Source: SUP05 sp964577715 (lineage in GTDB: Bacteria > Pseudomonadota > Gammaproteobacteria > PS1 > Pseudothioglobaceae). Taken from it: DNA of 19,624 nt. Positions 1 to 8,285 of the stretch are shown piece by piece. The first letter of the stretch is position 1. The number at the start of each line of letters is the position of its first letter. A model generated the notes under the pieces. The model was not told the origin of the DNA. It saw nothing but the letters and a program-made list of their open reading frames with translations, and searched no databases. The translations under genes and the position numbers were made by a program. The stretch is from contig CAZOAA010000028.1 in the NCBI GenBank assembly GCA_964577715.1, positions 1 through 19,624 on the forward strand, read 5' to 3'.

Positions 1-998
1 TCTAACCTTCTGGCTCTGGCATATTTTCTTAATACAGAATAATCACCTAAAATCTTATAACTAGTAGTTAATTGCTCTGATAGTTCACTAACATCTGCAA
101 AACCAAGATTTACTCCTTGCCCTGCCAACGGATGAATATTATGTGCAGCATCGCCAATTAAAGCTAAATTTTCCCTAACATATTCTTTGCTACTACGTTC
201 AATGAGTGGAAATGCTTGAATCTCACTCAATACCTTAAATTGGCCAAAACGATATTCAACGCCTGCTGATAATCGTTGTGCAAACTCCTGTTTAGAGAGT
301 GACATCAACTCATCTGCCAAAGAGTTTTCAGCAGACCAAACAATTGATGCTTGAGTATTGCTCAGTGGCAATAATGCAATAATACTATTAGACAAAAAAC
401 GTTGCCAAGTGGTATTTTCAAATCCTTTAGGTGAGCTAATATTACAAACAATAGCTTTTTGTTGGTAATTATTCTCGCTAAATTCAATGCCAGCCAGATC
501 TCTTATTCGTGAACGTGCCCCATCAGCTCCTATCAATAGTTGGCATGAAATTTTTTCTTGATTGTCTAATTCAACTTGATAGGCATCATCATTTTTTTTA
601 ATATTATCAAACTTAGCACAGATAAATTTAACCTTAGTATCGCTAAGTGCCTCAAATAATGCGGACTGAATAGCATCATTTTCAATAATATTACCTAAAT
701 GCGTTAAACCATCATCGGCACTACTAAAATGTAGGTTTCCATGAGAGTTCTGATCCCAAACCTTGGTATCGGTAAAGGCATTTTTTCGTTTGATTAATTG
801 CCACACGTCAAGCTTTTGTAATAATACTTCAGACTTTGGTGTAATTGCACTAACGCGCGTATGGAATTTGTCATCAAGTAACGGGTTAGGATTATTGGGC
901 TCAATAATGGCAATCTTCAGGTCTTGATTTGCCATTGATAAAGCAAAAGCTTGCCCCACCATGCCACCGCCCACAATAATGATATCAAAATCACTCAT
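1..998 (-). CDS. UbiI/VisC-like FAD-dependent ubiquinone-biosynthesis hydroxylase (partial, 3' end off the window)
   Basis: Flavoprotein monooxygenase of the UbiH/UbiF/UbiI family, which hydroxylates the aromatic ring of ubiquinone precursors. About 332 residues are visible and the C-terminal end lies beyond position 1; family members are usually near 390-400 residues. The N-terminal dinucleotide-binding motif GGGMVG is at residues 10-15, the GADGARSR motif at 157-164, and the flavin-contacting GDAAH followed by HPLAGQGVNLG at 282 onward. The stretch around residue 80 (VWD) looks more like UbiI/VisC or UbiF than UbiH, but this does not settle which ring position is modified. The ATG at 998 overlaps the pmbA stop by one base (TGATG), so it is probably translationally coupled and last in the visible operon. 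Family is sure; exact paralogue is not. Confidence 0.9.
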   Translation of the reverse strand, partial: MSDFDIIIVGGGMVGQAFALSMANQDLKIAIIEPNNPNPLLDDKFHTRVSAITPKSEVLLQKLDVWQLIKRKNAFTDTKVWDQNSHGNLHFSSADDGLTHLGNIIENDAIQSALFEALSDTKVKFICAKFDNIKKNDDAYQVELDNQEKISCQLLIGADGARSRIRDLAGIEFSENNYQQKAIVCNISSPKGFENTTWQRFLSNSIIALLPLSNTQASIVWSAENSLADELMSLSKQEFAQRLSAGVEYRFGQFKVLSEIQAFPLIERSSKEYVRENLALIGDAAHNIHPLAGQGVNLGFADVSELSEQLTTSYKILGDYSVLRKYARARRL

Positions 999-2314
999 CA
1001 TTCTTCCCCTGCAATTGTCATTTGGTTAATGAGTACTGAACCAACCTTCATATTACTTCGATAATCTACGTCATTGCCAACGTGAACAACACCTAGAAAC
1101 ATTTCTTTAAGATTACCAGCAATGGTCAATCCCGATACAGAATATTGAATCTTACCATTCTCTACCCAAAAACCAGAGGCACCTCTAGAATAATCGCCAG
1201 TGGTGCCATTTACACCTTGCCCCATAAGTTCGGTAACCACTAGCCCCTTGCCCATATCTTTAATCATTTCGTCTAAACCGCCGTCAAAACTTGCTTCAAT
1301 AATTACATTATTGGTTCCGCCAGCATTCGCTGTAGTTTGTAGCCCAAGCTGATTAGCTGAATACTGCCCCATCACATAACTACGCACCCTACCTTCCTTA
1401 ACAAAATATTGTTCACGCTTAAGCACGCCATCACGATCAAAAGATTTAGCGCCAAGTGTCTTTTTTGCAAATGGATGTTCAAACAAACTAATGTTTTCAG
1501 GCAGAACAATTTGATCAATACTATCTAATAAAAAAGTTGATTTTTTATACTGCCTAGAACCGCCAAGTGCGCCTAATAATTGAGCAAATAACCCGCCTGA
1601 TAGACGAGAAGTGAAAATAACGGGGCACTTTTGTGAGGGCAATGACTGTGCGCCTAATTTTTGCTGCGCTAATAATGCTGCTTTTTTTCCCACTTGATCT
1701 GACGATTCTAAATCATTGGCGTCAAGTGCTGTAGTGTATTCGTACGCTGTTTGCATATCACTACCACGCTTTGCAATAAGTGAACAGTTAAGTGAATGGC
1801 GCGTGCTATTTTGTGTGGCAATAAGTCCATTAGAATTTGCATACAGACCTTCACCCTGAAAGCTAGAAACTTCTGCCCCTTCTGAATTATCAATTTCATC
1901 TTGTTCTAAAGCAATTGATTCACATTCTTTAGCAAGATCAATGCTATGTTGTGCATCCAAATCCCATGGGTGATACAGATCTAAATCGGGTGCATCAAAT
2001 GCCATTAACTCTTTTGGTGCTAAGCCATTAAAGGGATCGTCCTGTGTATATTTGGCAATCAAACAAGCAGACTCAATAGTTTTATTCAAACTATCCTGAC
2101 TTAAATCAACACTAGAGGCATGGCCTTTTTTTTGACCCATATAGACATTAATTTCAAAATTTTTGTCCAGGTGGTATTGTAGTGTTTCTATCTCACCTAA
2201 CCTAATCGCTGTTGAAACACCAGAACTTGAGCCTAGTGATATTTCATAGTCACTAACCTTGTATTGTTTTAGCAAATCAATGGCTAGTTGTGCGGTTTGC
2301 TCTAAAGATGACAT
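998..2314 (-). CDS. pmbA: PmbA/TldE, non-catalytic-type subunit of the TldD/TldE protease
   Basis: 438-residue protein matching PmbA/TldE along its whole length. In Escherichia coli TldE pairs with the metalloprotease TldD to degrade unfolded peptides, process microcin B17 and turn over CcdA. Family signatures visible are ELMAFDAPDLDL near residue 103, the STRHSLN stretch near 167, the YRKSTFLLDS-like segment near 260, the GLVVTELMGQGVNGTTGDYSRGA region near 360 and the GFWVENGKIQY region after it. There is no HExxxH metal-binding motif, as expected for TldE rather than TldD; no tldD gene is in the window. The ATG lies 8 bases after the stop of the upstream membrane gene, without a strong Shine-Dalgarno sequence, so coupling is likely. 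Length is normal for the family. Confidence 0.95.
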   Translation of the reverse strand: MSSLEQTAQLAIDLLKQYKVSDYEISLGSSSGVSTAIRLGEIETLQYHLDKNFEINVYMGQKKGHASSVDLSQDSLNKTIESACLIAKYTQDDPFNGLAPKELMAFDAPDLDLYHPWDLDAQHSIDLAKECESIALEQDEIDNSEGAEVSSFQGEGLYANSNGLIATQNSTRHSLNCSLIAKRGSDMQTAYEYTTALDANDLESSDQVGKKAALLAQQKLGAQSLPSQKCPVIFTSRLSGGLFAQLLGALGGSRQYKKSTFLLDSIDQIVLPENISLFEHPFAKKTLGAKSFDRDGVLKREQYFVKEGRVRSYVMGQYSANQLGLQTTANAGGTNNVIIEASFDGGLDEMIKDMGKGLVVTELMGQGVNGTTGDYSRGASGFWVENGKIQYSVSGLTIAGNLKEMFLGVVHVGNDVDYRSNMKVGSVLINQMTIAGEE

Positions 2315-2322
2315 GGATAGAA

Positions 2323-3072
2323 TTATACTAAGTAATCTAAATCAGTTGGCTGGGGAAATTGCATAGATTGATGAGGATGATGATCGCCTATCACTAAAGA
2401 TTTCAACGGCATCCATAATGCCGCAATACCTAAAATAATAATCAATGCACCAGAGAGTTTTCTAACCAAAGGCCGCTTAATTGCTTCGCCCAATTTTGAC
2501 GAAAAACCGGCCATTAACAATAAACTTGGTAACGTGCCCAAGCCAAAAGCCAACATAATTAACCCGCCTTGAACGGCAGAACTAGAAAGTAGCGCAAAAC
2601 TGAGCGCGCCATAAACTAAACCACAAGGGATTCCACCCCAAAATAGGCCAACTAAAAAAGCACTTTTTAAATTGGTAACTGGTAAAAACTTTTGACTAAT
2701 TGGCTGCAACTTTGCCCATAGCTTAGCACCTACTCTTTCTAGGGCTTGTATGCCACTATACCAATTAGCAATATATAAGCCTACTAATACCATTAATAGA
2801 CCTGAAAAAATCCTTAATGCATAATCAAATGTGCTCATTTTTAACATGCCTGAGAGTGCCTCTCCAGCAGCGCCAAAAATAACACCCATTAATATATAAC
2901 TAAGAATTCGTCCCGTATTATAATTCAGGTGATATAGTGATGACTGCCTAGAATTTGACCTAAGATCTACAGGTAATGCTGAAGTTAATAAGGCCACTAC
3001 ACCGCCACACATTCCTAAACAATGAACACCCCCTAAAAGTCCCATCAAAAAAACAATGGTTAAAATATCCAT
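2323..3072 (-). CDS. COG2836/DsbD_2-like inner-membrane protein ('sulfite exporter TauE/SafE family')
   Basis: 249-residue membrane protein with about six hydrophobic segments, near residues 5-30, 50-73, 82-104, 134-160, 164-187 and 203-223. The first carries HCLGMCGG and the fourth GGIPCGLVYG, the paired Cys motifs of the COG2836 family (DsbD_2 domain). Databases usually label this family sulfite exporter TauE/SafE, but in many proteobacteria its members sit with cbb3-oxidase assembly genes, and a role in copper or redox transfer is often suggested. The substrate cannot be told from sequence. The cytoplasmic or periplasmic tail has a small His cluster (HHPHQ) before the end, which could bind metal. 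Its ATG overlaps the corC stop by one base, so it is coupled to corC, a metal-efflux-type gene. No cco/fix genes are in view. Confidence 0.8.
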   Translation of the reverse strand: MDILTIVFLMGLLGGVHCLGMCGGVVALLTSALPVDLRSNSRQSSLYHLNYNTGRILSYILMGVIFGAAGEALSGMLKMSTFDYALRIFSGLLMVLVGLYIANWYSGIQALERVGAKLWAKLQPISQKFLPVTNLKSAFLVGLFWGGIPCGLVYGALSFALLSSSAVQGGLIMLAFGLGTLPSLLLMAGFSSKLGEAIKRPLVRKLSGALIIILGIAALWMPLKSLVIGDHHPHQSMQFPQPTDLDYLV

Positions 3073-3911
3073 TATTTGTCGATTATTTTTCTAACTTCTA
3101 TTAAGTGCAATTTGCGAGAATCAGTTTTTAACACTTTAAAATTAAACCCTTGTAAATCAATCTCGCTCATTTGCTCAGGTAGATGGGTAAATCCAGCAAC
3201 AACAAAACCTGCTACTGTATCAACATCTACGGCATCTAGCGATACCTCGAAAAATTCATTAAACTCTTCCAGCGGAGTGCTGGCTTTCAGTAGATAACGC
3301 CCATCACCAAAATCAATGATATTATCTTCTTCCATATCATGTTCATCTTCAATTTCACCAACAACTTGCTCTAATACATCTTCAAGTGTGATTAGTCCAG
3401 CAATTTCTCCATATTCATCCATTACAATTGCCATGTGTGATTTCTTTTGTTGAAAATCTCTTAATAGTGCGCCTAATGTTTTACTTTCTGGCACCAAGAT
3501 AGTTTGTCTCAAGTATTCTTTATAACTAAACTCTTTTTTTCTGTCACCGGCTAGATATCCCAACAAATCTTTAGCCAGGATAATGCCCTGTATTTTATTC
3601 TTTTGACTATTAAAAACAGGGAATCTAGAATGTGCTGATTTGATCATAATATCAAGCAAATCTTTTGTTTTAATACTGTGCTCAATAATGACCATCTTTG
3701 TTTTTGGGACCATTACATCACGCACTTCCATATTTTCTAACTGCAAGGTTCCTTCAATAACTGAACGTGTATGAGAATCAACAATGTGATTTTCTTCTGC
3801 TTCTGTTAAAACTTGTAAAAATTCATCACTTGAACGTAATGGTTGATGGAAAAATTGTTTTTTCAGTCTTTGTATAAAAGACAATATCGACGGAGGATGT
3901 TCTTCTTTCAT
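3072..3911 (-). CDS. corC: CorC/YbeX-type CBS-domain protein (Mg/Co efflux-associated)
   Basis: 279-residue soluble protein with the CorC layout: a short N-terminal lead, a CBS-domain pair at about residues 64-188, and a C-terminal CorC_HlyC (transporter-associated) domain at about 200-277. Visible signatures are VRDVMVPKTKM at 63-73, SRFPVF near 94-99, MAIVMDEYGEIAGLITLEDVLE near 160-182 followed by the acidic VVGEIEDEHD, and the DTVAGFV segment of the last domain. The family is linked to magnesium and cobalt efflux; the short form lacks the DUF21 membrane domain, as here, and presumably acts at the inner face of the membrane. In many gammaproteobacteria it sits with ybeY, ybeZ and lnt; none is here. 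About 40 bases separate it from rnfH. Confidence 0.92.
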   Translation of the reverse strand: MKEEHPPSILSFIQRLKKQFFHQPLRSSDEFLQVLTEAEENHIVDSHTRSVIEGTLQLENMEVRDVMVPKTKMVIIEHSIKTKDLLDIMIKSAHSRFPVFNSQKNKIQGIILAKDLLGYLAGDRKKEFSYKEYLRQTILVPESKTLGALLRDFQQKKSHMAIVMDEYGEIAGLITLEDVLEQVVGEIEDEHDMEEDNIIDFGDGRYLLKASTPLEEFNEFFEVSLDAVDVDTVAGFVVAGFTHLPEQMSEIDLQGFNFKVLKTDSRKLHLIEVRKIIDK

Positions 3912-3951
3912 GTAGGCTTAATTAACTAACAAGTGGACATTTTACCAAGAC

Positions 3952-4248
3952 TTAGGCCTTTTTACCACTACGCATCACTTTGCCCTTTGCAGCACGCTCT
4001 TTACGCACTTGTTTTGGGTCGGCAATGAGTGGCCGGTAGATTTCTACACGATCTTTTTCGCGCAGTATAGTATCTAGTTTGGCAATTTTTCCGAAAATGC
4101 CAGTTTTGTCTTTGGTTAAATCAATTTGAGGGTAGGTATTGATAATGCCGGACTGCTCAATAGCTTGTTTGAGTGTTGTGCCCTCGTCCACCTCTAGACT
4201 CAGTAGTGTTTGTTTTTTTTCAAGAGCGTAAGCGACTTCAACTAGCAT
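3952..4248 (-). CDS. rnfH: RnfH family (UPF0125) ubiquitin-fold protein
   Basis: Small protein of 98 residues with the RnfH/RatB signature: VEVAYALEKKQ at the N-terminus, DLTKDKTGIFGK in the middle and DRVEIYRPLIADPKQVRKERA near the end, ending in a basic tail (KGKVMRSGKKA). The fold is a beta-grasp; the molecular role is not firmly known, with an early link to the Rnf electron-transport complex by neighbourhood. The frame is open further upstream to 4272, but homologues start at the equivalent of MLVEVAYALE, so I place the ATG at 4248. That gives an 11-base overlap with the end of hisA instead of 35. The usual neighbours smpB and ratA, or an rnf operon, are absent from the window. Confidence 0.9.
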   Translation of the reverse strand: MLVEVAYALEKKQTLLSLEVDEGTTLKQAIEQSGIINTYPQIDLTKDKTGIFGKIAKLDTILREKDRVEIYRPLIADPKQVRKERAAKGKVMRSGKKA

Positions 4249-4969
4249 CACAAAGCTGCTGCGCCTTAGCAAAGTCTAGCGTGCCCTCATAGATAGCACG
4301 GCCGGTAATTGCACCAGTAATGCCATGATGCGCTTCAAGCAATAAATTAGAAATATCGTCTATATTGGTAATTCCACCTGAAGCAATAATAGGGATTGAT
4401 GTTTGCTTGGCTAAATCAGCAGTAGCTTCTACATTTACCCCCTGCATCATGCCATCGCGGGCAATATCAGTATAAACAATAGAGCTCACGCCATTCTGTT
4501 CAAACTTTTTAGATAAGTCCACTACGTGTAAATCGGTTTGCTTGGCCCAACCTTCAGTAGCGACTAAGCCATTATTCGCATCCAAACCAACAATGATCTT
4601 GTCGGGAAACTCACGACATAACTCAGATACAAATTCAGGATGTGTCACCGCCATAGTGCCAATAATCAGATAACTAACACCTGCTTCTACATAAGTACTG
4701 GCAATCTCCATGTTACGAATACCACCGCCAATTTGCACCGGCAGATCTGGAAAAGCTTTAGTGATTTCAGTAACACTTTGTGCGTTAATCGGCTTGCCTT
4801 CAAAGGCACCATTTAAATCTACCAAATGCAAACGTTTTGCACCTTGCTCAACCCACTGTGCCGCCATCTCGGCTGGATTATCAGAAAACACCGTTGTGTC
4901 ATCCATCAGACCCTGTCTTAGGCGTACACACTGGCCATCTTTTAAATCAATTGCGGGAATAATTATCAT
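4238..4969 (-). CDS. hisA: HisA, phosphoribosylformimino-5-aminoimidazole carboxamide ribotide isomerase
   Basis: 243-residue (beta/alpha)8 enzyme of histidine synthesis, converting ProFAR to PRFAR by an Amadori rearrangement in the cytoplasm. The two catalytic aspartates are in place: D8 in IIPAIDLKDG and D130 in VGLDANNG. The phosphate-binding motifs QIGGGIRN (79-86) and IIASGGITN near residue 195 are also present. Length is normal. It stands alone here: hisH and hisF, which normally flank it, are not in the window, so the pathway must be completed elsewhere in the genome. It begins 15 bases after the comM stop and overlaps rnfH by 11 bases, so it is embedded in an operon of unrelated genes. 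Confidence 0.96.
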   Translation of the reverse strand: MIIIPAIDLKDGQCVRLRQGLMDDTTVFSDNPAEMAAQWVEQGAKRLHLVDLNGAFEGKPINAQSVTEITKAFPDLPVQIGGGIRNMEIASTYVEAGVSYLIIGTMAVTHPEFVSELCREFPDKIIVGLDANNGLVATEGWAKQTDLHVVDLSKKFEQNGVSSIVYTDIARDGMMQGVNVEATADLAKQTSIPIIASGGITNIDDISNLLLEAHHGITGAITGRAIYEGTLDFAKAQQLCDAS

Positions 4970-4984
4970 ATTCTTAATATTTTC

Positions 4985-6490
4985 TTAACTAGCATGTCGA
5001 CGATAACCAATGGCTTCAATCAAATGCGATTTATCAACAAGCTCACTGTGTTCAATATCTGCAATAGTTCTTGCTACCTTTAATATTCGATGATAAGCTC
5101 GTGCTGAGAGTTGCAACTTATCAATCACACTTTCTAATAATTCCTTGTTTTCTTTATTAAGCTTTACCAATTCTTCTATCTCATCAGGCGCCAACCTATC
5201 GTTAGATTTTTTCTGACGCTTAAGTTGTGTATTATAAGCGTTTAGTACTCTATCACGTATTTTTTCACTACTCTCAGCTTCATTATTGTCTTGATTTAAT
5301 AATATATCTTTAGGCAATGATGGCACATTAAGCACCATATCAATACGATCTAATAATGGACCTGATATTTTTGAATGATACTTATCAACCTGATCCTCAG
5401 TACAGTGGCACTTAGCACTACCGTCTCCTGCATACCCACAAGGACAAGGATTCATTGCACCAACTAATTGGAAATTTGCCGGAAATGTCGCCTGTTGCGC
5501 TGCCCTAGACAAACAAACCTCACCATTTTCTAATGGCTGTCTAAGCACCTCAAGTACTTGACGTGGAAACTCTGGCAGCTCATCTAAAAACAACACACCT
5601 TCATGTGCTAATGAAATTTCACCTGGTTTTGGATTGGTTCCTCCGCCCACTAAAGCAACTGCTGAAGAAGAATGATGAGGCGATCTAAAGGGACGAACCT
5701 GCAAATCTGATGAATCTAAATGCTTATCAGCAACTGAATAAATTGATGCTCTCTCTAATGCTTTTTGTATTGTGAGTGGAGGCATAATTGAGGGAAGACG
5801 TTCTGATAACATGGTTTTCCCCGATCCAGGCGGACCAATTAGCAATATATTATGCCCCCCAGCTGCGGCGATCTCCAATGCGCGCTTTGCATGGTACTGG
5901 CCTTTTACTTGTGAAAAGTCTTTACTGTAAGCTGCACTTTGACTAACATTAGCCTCTGTATTTTTGATTTCTGTTGCCCCTTGCAAAAAAGCACACACTT
6001 CTAATAAATGTTCACAAGGATAAATTTCAGTACTACTAATTAAGGCGCATTGATCTATATTATTTTTTGGAATAATAACAGCATGCTTTTGTTCATCAGC
6101 CTTAACAATAGCAGGTAATAACCCTTCAGTTGGTCGTAATAAACCATCAAGGCCCAACTCACCAAAAAATTCAAAATTATTAATATCAACCTTTGGTTTT
6201 AACTGTTTGGAGGCCATTAACAATCCTAATGCAATAGGCAAATCATAACGACCTCCGCTCTTTGGTAAATTAGCGGGCGCCAAGCTAACTGTAATTCTTC
6301 CTTTAGGGAATTTAAATTGTGAATTCATCAATGCACTACGAACTCTGTCCTTGCTTTCTTTAACTGCACCTTCGGGAAGCCCCACAATAGTAAAACTTGG
6401 CAAACCGCCTGAAATATGCACCTCAATAGTAACCAATGGTGCATCCATACCTGTTGCGGCACGAGTATAGATTTTAGACAATTGACTCAT
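4985..6490 (-). CDS. comM: ComM/YifB-type AAA+ ATPase (Mg-chelatase-like), branch-migration helicase family
   Basis: 501-residue protein of the YifB/ComM family. ComM in competent bacteria is a hexameric helicase that helps integrate incoming DNA; the gene is also widespread in species not known to be competent. Visible are the N-terminal ChlI-like domain (residues about 10-130, with EVHISGGLP and VGLPEGAVKES), Walker A GPPGSGKT at 219-226, Walker B VLFLDE at 299-304, and the conserved Cys cluster CPCG (349-352) with C361 and C363. An upstream ATG at 6517 is in frame, but homologues begin at the equivalent of MSQLSKIYTRA. The ATG at 6490 also forms a classic ATGA overlap with the tsaD stop, so I chose 6490. 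No competence pilus genes are in view. Confidence 0.93.
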   Translation of the reverse strand: MSQLSKIYTRAATGMDAPLVTIEVHISGGLPSFTIVGLPEGAVKESKDRVRSALMNSQFKFPKGRITVSLAPANLPKSGGRYDLPIALGLLMASKQLKPKVDINNFEFFGELGLDGLLRPTEGLLPAIVKADEQKHAVIIPKNNIDQCALISSTEIYPCEHLLEVCAFLQGATEIKNTEANVSQSAAYSKDFSQVKGQYHAKRALEIAAAGGHNILLIGPPGSGKTMLSERLPSIMPPLTIQKALERASIYSVADKHLDSSDLQVRPFRSPHHSSSAVALVGGGTNPKPGEISLAHEGVLFLDELPEFPRQVLEVLRQPLENGEVCLSRAAQQATFPANFQLVGAMNPCPCGYAGDGSAKCHCTEDQVDKYHSKISGPLLDRIDMVLNVPSLPKDILLNQDNNEAESSEKIRDRVLNAYNTQLKRQKKSNDRLAPDEIEELVKLNKENKELLESVIDKLQLSARAYHRILKVARTIADIEHSELVDKSHLIEAIGYRRHAS

Positions 6491-7509
6491 ACCGCTTTTA
6501 ATTCCTCTAAGCTCCATCTTGGTCTAATAGTAATTTCATTACTGATAGATTTTTGCCCTTGGGTCAACCTTAAATGCCCCGCAAGAGCTATCATTGCGCC
6601 ATTGTCAGTACACAATTCTTGTCTAGGATAAAACACTTCAGCGTTTAATTTTTTGCCCATTTTGTTTAAAACTTGTCGTAATGATTGATTGGCACTTACA
6701 CCTCCAGCTACCACTAATGTTGAATAATGCGTTTGCTCTAATGCACGCCTGCATTTGATCATTAAGGTTTGTGTAGCTGCTACTTCAAAAGCCTTAGCAA
6801 TATCTGCTTTTTGCTCTGGATACTTGGCAAAAGTATTACGTGCAAAAGTTTTCAGTCCACTAAAGCTAAAGTCTAGCCCAGGCCTGTCAATCATCGGCTT
6901 TGGAAATTTAAATTGAGATTCGTCACCTTGCTCAGCCAATGCCGCTAACGCTGGACCGCCTGGATAACCCAAACCCAGAATCTTAGCGGTCTTGTCAAAT
7001 GCCTCGCCCACAGCATCGTCTAAAGATTCTCCCAATATCTGATAATTGCCAATACCTTTAACATCTACTAACATCGTATGTCCGCCAGAAACCAAAAGAG
7101 CTACAAATGGAAATTTTGGTTGTTTTTCTTCAAGTAGTGGCGCTAGCAAATGACCTTCCATATGGTGAACATCTACAGAAGGAATGCCCAAACTCCAAGC
7201 CAAACTTTTAGCAACTGACGAGCCTACCAATAAAGCGCCGGCTAAACCTGGGCCAGCTGTATAGGCTATACCGCTAACATGGCTAAGCTCTAGATTGGCT
7301 TCAGACAAAACTGCTTTAATTAAAGGAATTATTCGTTGAATATGATCACGTGAAGCTAACTCTGGAACTACACCGCCATACTCAGCGTGCATCTCTACTT
7401 GTGAAAATAGCTGATGGGCAATTAAACCTTGGTCTGATGAATATAGGCCAATACCTGTTTCATCACAAGAACTCTCAACGCCTAGTGTAATAAACGCCTT
7501 AGTATTCAC
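6487..7509 (-). CDS. tsaD: TsaD (Gcp/YgjD), tRNA N6-threonylcarbamoyladenosine transferase
   Basis: 340-residue ASKHA-fold enzyme that, with TsaB and TsaE, moves the threonylcarbamoyl group to A37 of ANN-decoding tRNAs. The metal-binding HHMEGH (H116 and H120), the N-terminal ESSCDETGIGLY motif, YGGVVPELASRDH at 44-56, SGGHTMLV near residue 145, and ELCTDNGAMIAL near the end with its metal-ligand Asp are all present. Length is normal. The ATG at 7509 overlaps the end of lptB by 11 bases. The gene's usual partner in many proteobacteria is rpsU, on the opposite strand; that is not seen here. Downstream comM begins in the ATGA overlap. Confidence 0.97.
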   Translation of the reverse strand: MNTKAFITLGVESSCDETGIGLYSSDQGLIAHQLFSQVEMHAEYGGVVPELASRDHIQRIIPLIKAVLSEANLELSHVSGIAYTAGPGLAGALLVGSSVAKSLAWSLGIPSVDVHHMEGHLLAPLLEEKQPKFPFVALLVSGGHTMLVDVKGIGNYQILGESLDDAVGEAFDKTAKILGLGYPGGPALAALAEQGDESQFKFPKPMIDRPGLDFSFSGLKTFARNTFAKYPEQKADIAKAFEVAATQTLMIKCRRALEQTHYSTLVVAGGVSANQSLRQVLNKMGKKLNAEVFYPRQELCTDNGAMIALAGHLRLTQGQKSISNEITIRPRWSLEELKAV

Positions 7510-8236
7510 TATTTGATTCGCCTAAATAGACTTTTTTCACATCCTCATGAGATAAAATTTCTTCTTTGTTGCCTTTAGCAATGATTTTACCGCCATGAAG
7601 CACATAAGAGTGGTCACACGTATCTAGCATCTCTCTATAGTTATGGTCAGTAATCAAAACGCCAATTCCTTTATTTTTCAAATGATAGATAATTTGTTGA
7701 ATATCGCCTACCGAAATTGGATCAACGCCAGCAAAAGGCTCATCTAACAAAATAAACTTTGGATTCATTGCTAATGCCCTTGCAATTTCTGCCCTTCTTC
7801 GTTCTCCGCCCGATAAACTTAAACCATCAATATGTCGAATATGCTCAATATTAAACTCATCGAGCAATTCTTCTAGTCTGTGTTTTATTTGCTTTTTTTC
7901 AAGGTTTTTATTAACCTGCAAAACAGATGTAATGTTATCTTCTACTGAGAGCTTACGAAAAATTGAAGGTTCTTGTGGCAAATAACCCAATCCTAGATGG
8001 GCGCGCTTATGCATTGGTAGTTTGCTTACATTTCGATGATCAATAAACACATTGCCTTGATCAGCTTTAACCAAGCCACAAGCAATATAAAAACACGTAG
8101 TTTTTCCTGCTCCATTTGGACCTAATAAACCAACAATTTCACCACTCTTAACTTCGAAAGAAACATCGCTCACAACCTCTCTACGAGCATATTTTTTTCG
8201 AATATTTTTAACCTCTAAGGAGTATAAAATTTTCAT
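7499..8236 (-). CDS. lptB: LptB, ATPase of the LPS export ABC transporter
   Basis: 245-residue ABC ATPase powering LptB2FG, which pulls lipopolysaccharide from the inner membrane into the Lpt bridge. Walker A GPNGAGKTT is at 39-47, the Q-loop Gln at 88 in YLPQEPS, the signature LSGGE at 141-145, Walker B FILLDE at 161-166 and the H-loop His at 198. The stretches SIFRKLSVEDN, FAGVDPISV and VLITDHN are characteristic of LptB and separate it from LivF-type relatives. The gene is normally found with lptA, lptC and rpoN; here it lies between birA and tsaD, so those partners must be elsewhere. About 50 bases separate it from birA, and it overlaps tsaD by 11 bases. Confidence 0.95.
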   Translation of the reverse strand: MKILYSLEVKNIRKKYARREVVSDVSFEVKSGEIVGLLGPNGAGKTTCFYIACGLVKADQGNVFIDHRNVSKLPMHKRAHLGLGYLPQEPSIFRKLSVEDNITSVLQVNKNLEKKQIKHRLEELLDEFNIEHIRHIDGLSLSGGERRRAEIARALAMNPKFILLDEPFAGVDPISVGDIQQIIYHLKNKGIGVLITDHNYREMLDTCDHSYVLHGGKIIAKGNKEEILSHEDVKKVYLGESNSEY

Positions 8237-8285
8237 GTGTAAATTTTAATAGAAGTAGTATTGAGTTTGAAAGTTTAATCTTACC

